From Elusimicrobiota bacterium (GTDB lineage Bacteria; CG03), in contig JAGHAG010000163.1 of NCBI GenBank assembly GCA_021161625.1, forward strand, positions 1 through 5,971: a stretch of 5,971 nucleotides of DNA, given 5' to 3'. The position numbers and the translations under genes are program-made. This document shows, in pieces, positions 4,862 to 5,971 of this stretch; the first letter of the stretch is position 1; each line of letters opens with the position of its first letter. The notes under the pieces were generated by a model that was given only the letters and a program-made list of their open reading frames with translations, was not told the origin of the DNA and did no database searches.

Positions 4862-5697
4862 TGGTTGAAGTTCTGGAAGGTCCATTATATCTTGGAATTT
4901 TTGGTGGTGTTTTTGGTGTTTTTCTTGCAATTGCAAATTATTTTTTAAAGGTAAAAGAAGACCCCAGGGTTGAAATAATTGAGAAAATTCTTCCCGGGGC
5001 AAACTGCGGCGCCTGCGGTTTTGCATCTTGCGAGGCGTATGCAAAGGCTCTTGTGCAGGGAGAGGCTGAACCCGGCAGGTGTGCGCCCGGTGGTGAAGTC
5101 GCATTAAAGGCAATAAACAAAATTCTTGGTTTAGATGTTAAGGTGGAAAAAAGGGTAGCATTTGTGAAGTGTCAGGGTGGTGCGGTTGAGAAATTCAGAT
5201 ATAGAGGGATTGAAACTTGTGAGGCATCCGTTATTGTGGGTGGTGGGTATATTGCCTGTCCTTATGGCTGCCTCGGATTTGGGGATTGTGTTGAAAAATG
5301 TCCTTTTGATGCGATTTTTATAAATGAAAATGGTGTTGCAGAAGTTGATGCTTCAAAATGCACGGGTTGTGGCATCTGTGTTGAGGTGTGTCCACGCAAT
5401 GTTATTGAACTTGTTCCTGCAAGAATTGGGTATTATATTGCCTGCAACAGCAAGGATAAACTTGAGGTGAAAAAATACTGCAAAAATGGATGTTTTGGTT
5501 GTGGTATCTGTGCAAGCAAAAAATTCAATCCTGAAGGAGTTGTTGAAATTGTAGAAAACTTACCAGTTATTCATTTTGATAAAGTTTCTTCTCCTCAGCA
5601 ACTTGAACTTGCGGGAAGCAAGTGTCCTGTAAAGGTCTGGAAAAAAATAAGCAGTGGAAAAGCAGAAAAGTTGAAAAGTGAAAAAGTGAAAAAGTGA
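4861..5697 (+). CDS. rnfB: Rnf complex iron-sulfur subunit RnfB (long form)
   Basis: RnfB takes electrons from ferredoxin and passes them into the membrane part of Rnf. Residues 9-29 are the single N-terminal membrane anchor. The first cluster domain has C49-x2-C52-x4-C57 and C74 (NCGACGFASC, GRCAPGG). A ferredoxin domain follows with C133, C137, C143, C147 and C167, C170, C173, C177 (CTGCGICVEVCP). A third iron-sulfur region has C195, C207, C211, C214, C217 and C255. In that last region the second-cluster ligands are missing: K221 stands where Cys-Pro is usual, and V242 onward lacks the CxxCxxC run, while C255-P256 remains. The 278-residue length fits the long RnfB type of anaerobes. The Lys/Glu-rich tail from about residue 264 is encoded by an intergenic repeat. 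The start overlaps rnfA by 1 nt. Confidence 0.95.
   Translation: MVEVLEGPLYLGIFGGVFGVFLAIANYFLKVKEDPRVEIIEKILPGANCGACGFASCEAYAKALVQGEAEPGRCAPGGEVALKAINKILGLDVKVEKRVAFVKCQGGAVEKFRYRGIETCEASVIVGGGYIACPYGCLGFGDCVEKCPFDAIFINENGVAEVDASKCTGCGICVEVCPRNVIELVPARIGYYIACNSKDKLEVKKYCKNGCFGCGICASKKFNPEGVVEIVENLPVIHFDKVSSPQQLELAGSKCPVKVWKKISSGKAEKLKSEKVKK
5653..5686 (+). repeat. Repeat R1, copy 2, inside the rnfB 3' end
   Basis: This is the same 34-nt unit as 3602-3635, with one mismatch. It is translated here as the end of RnfB (SGKAEKLKSEK, about residues 265-275), and the extra GTGAAAAAGTGA behind it supplies the last codons and the TGA stop. The protein tail is therefore repeat-derived and is unlikely to belong to the conserved fold. 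Confidence 0.75.
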
Positions 5698-5760
5698 TAT
5701 AGAGATATGGAGACAAGAAAACAAAGTGACAAGGAAATAAAGTGATAAGGTGACAAGGAT
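5693..5760. repeat. Repeat R2, copy 2, with GTGACAAGG words
   Basis: Positions 5693-5717 match 3538-3562 at 24 of 25 positions. The stretch continues with spaced copies of related words: AAAGTGACAAGG near 5723-5734, then AAAGTGATAAGGTGACAAGG near 5740-5759. It begins at the rnfB stop codon and fills the space up to the TGTAG stem modules. It contains no gene. Confidence 0.6.
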
Positions 5761-5825
5761 TGTAGCGGTCGCATTACCATGCGACAAAAATGTAGTTGCA
5801 GAGCAAAGCTCTGCCAAATAAAATG
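5761..5825. repeat. Tandem TGTAG stem modules downstream of rnfB
   Basis: Two units follow each other. The first has TGTAG at 5761-5765 and a perfect 7-bp stem GTCGCAT (5768-5774)/ATGCGAC (5779-5785) with a TACC loop. The second has TGTAG at 5791-5795 and a perfect 7-bp stem GCAGAGC (5798-5804)/GCTCTGC (5808-5814) with an AAA loop, then CAAATAAAATG. The flank words match the module upstream of recR while the stems differ. The A-rich rather than T-rich 3' flank argues against a standard terminator, although a role at transcript ends cannot be excluded. Confidence 0.6.
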
Positions 5826-5829
5826 ACAA

Positions 5830-5971
5830 ATGAAAAATGAAAAATCAAAAATCAGTGGTAAGGATTAAGAATTAAGGATTAAGTGAAGGAAAAAATGAAA
5901 TACTTAATTCTTAAAGTGAGGGAAGCAAACGGCTTAATCCTTAATCCTGATGAGTCCTCGTTACTCATTAC
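5830..5971. repeat. Dispersed ~150-bp repeat, copy 2 (truncated by window end)
   Basis: This aligns with 841-980 upstream of trxA. The left arm (5860-5883) has AAGGATTAAG, AATT, AAGGATTAAG, and the right arm CTTAATCCTTAATCCT (5933-5948) is its near reverse complement. The TTACTCATTAC at the edge starts the same tandem tail as copy 1. Copy 1 lies just upstream of a gene start, so a + strand gene may begin shortly beyond the window. Nothing in the visible part is a confident gene. Confidence 0.7.

Noticed and set aside
2087..5697. Na+-translocating NADH:quinone reductase (Nqr) instead of Rnf
   Set aside because: The D/G/E/A subunits are homologous to NqrB/C/D/E, but the last gene encodes RnfB with ferredoxin domains rather than NqrF, and there is no NqrA.
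5768..5825. Intrinsic terminator after rnfB
   Set aside because: Two perfect 7-bp stems exist, but they are followed by A-rich sequence, and the flanks match a repeat module found also upstream of recR.
5947..5971. Hammerhead ribozyme core (CTGATGAG)
   Set aside because: The word is present at 5947-5954, but no stem II closing with CGAAA follows, and copy 1 has CTGATGAA without it. It is part of the repeat.

Overview
The window is AT-rich bacterial DNA with every recognisable gene on the + strand. It carries recR, then a tight cluster trxA-lgt-rnfD-rnfG, then rnfE-rnfA-rnfB. The long, iron-sulfur-rich RnfB and the absence of NqrA, NqrC or NqrF features identify an Rnf complex (ferredoxin:NAD+ oxidoreductase type), which points to an anaerobic or fermentative bacterium. 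The density of palindromic and word-like intergenic repeats recalls uncultivated candidate phyla such as Omnitrophota and its relatives. That placement is an impression from sequence style, not a demonstrated assignment.

Layout: 1-223 is non-coding and consists of a potential three-way-junction palindrome, a degenerate TTGGGATTT-type repeat and a TGTAG stem module that leads into the recR ribosome binding site. recR follows at 224-829. Positions 830-1049 are almost wholly one copy of a dispersed repeat that runs up to the trxA leader. trxA (1050-1364) abuts lgt (1365-2108), lgt overlaps rnfD by 22 nt, and rnfD overlaps rnfG by 4 nt. A 158-bp repeat mosaic (3535-3692) separates rnfG from rnfE. 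rnfE/rnfA overlap by 4 nt and rnfA/rnfB by 1 nt. Positions 5698-5971 hold repeats only, including a second, window-truncated copy of the repeat found upstream of trxA.

How the genes work together: RnfA, RnfD and RnfE are the membrane core. RnfG and RnfD carry the covalent-flavin Thr motifs. RnfB is the iron-sulfur electron relay. Together they would couple ferredoxin/NAD redox chemistry to Na+ or H+ movement. RnfC, the NADH/FMN subunit, is not in the window. Its usual place just upstream of rnfD is taken by lgt, the prolipoprotein diacylglyceryl transferase. TrxA is a small thioredoxin with a WCPPC active site, and RecR is a recombination mediator.

Most notable: the missing rnfC; an RnfB whose last ferredoxin domain has lost exactly the ligands of one cluster; an RnfB C-terminal tail and stop codon encoded by an intergenic repeat; stem modules that keep their flanks while both stem arms change; and a possible hairpin covering the rnfE Shine-Dalgarno sequence.
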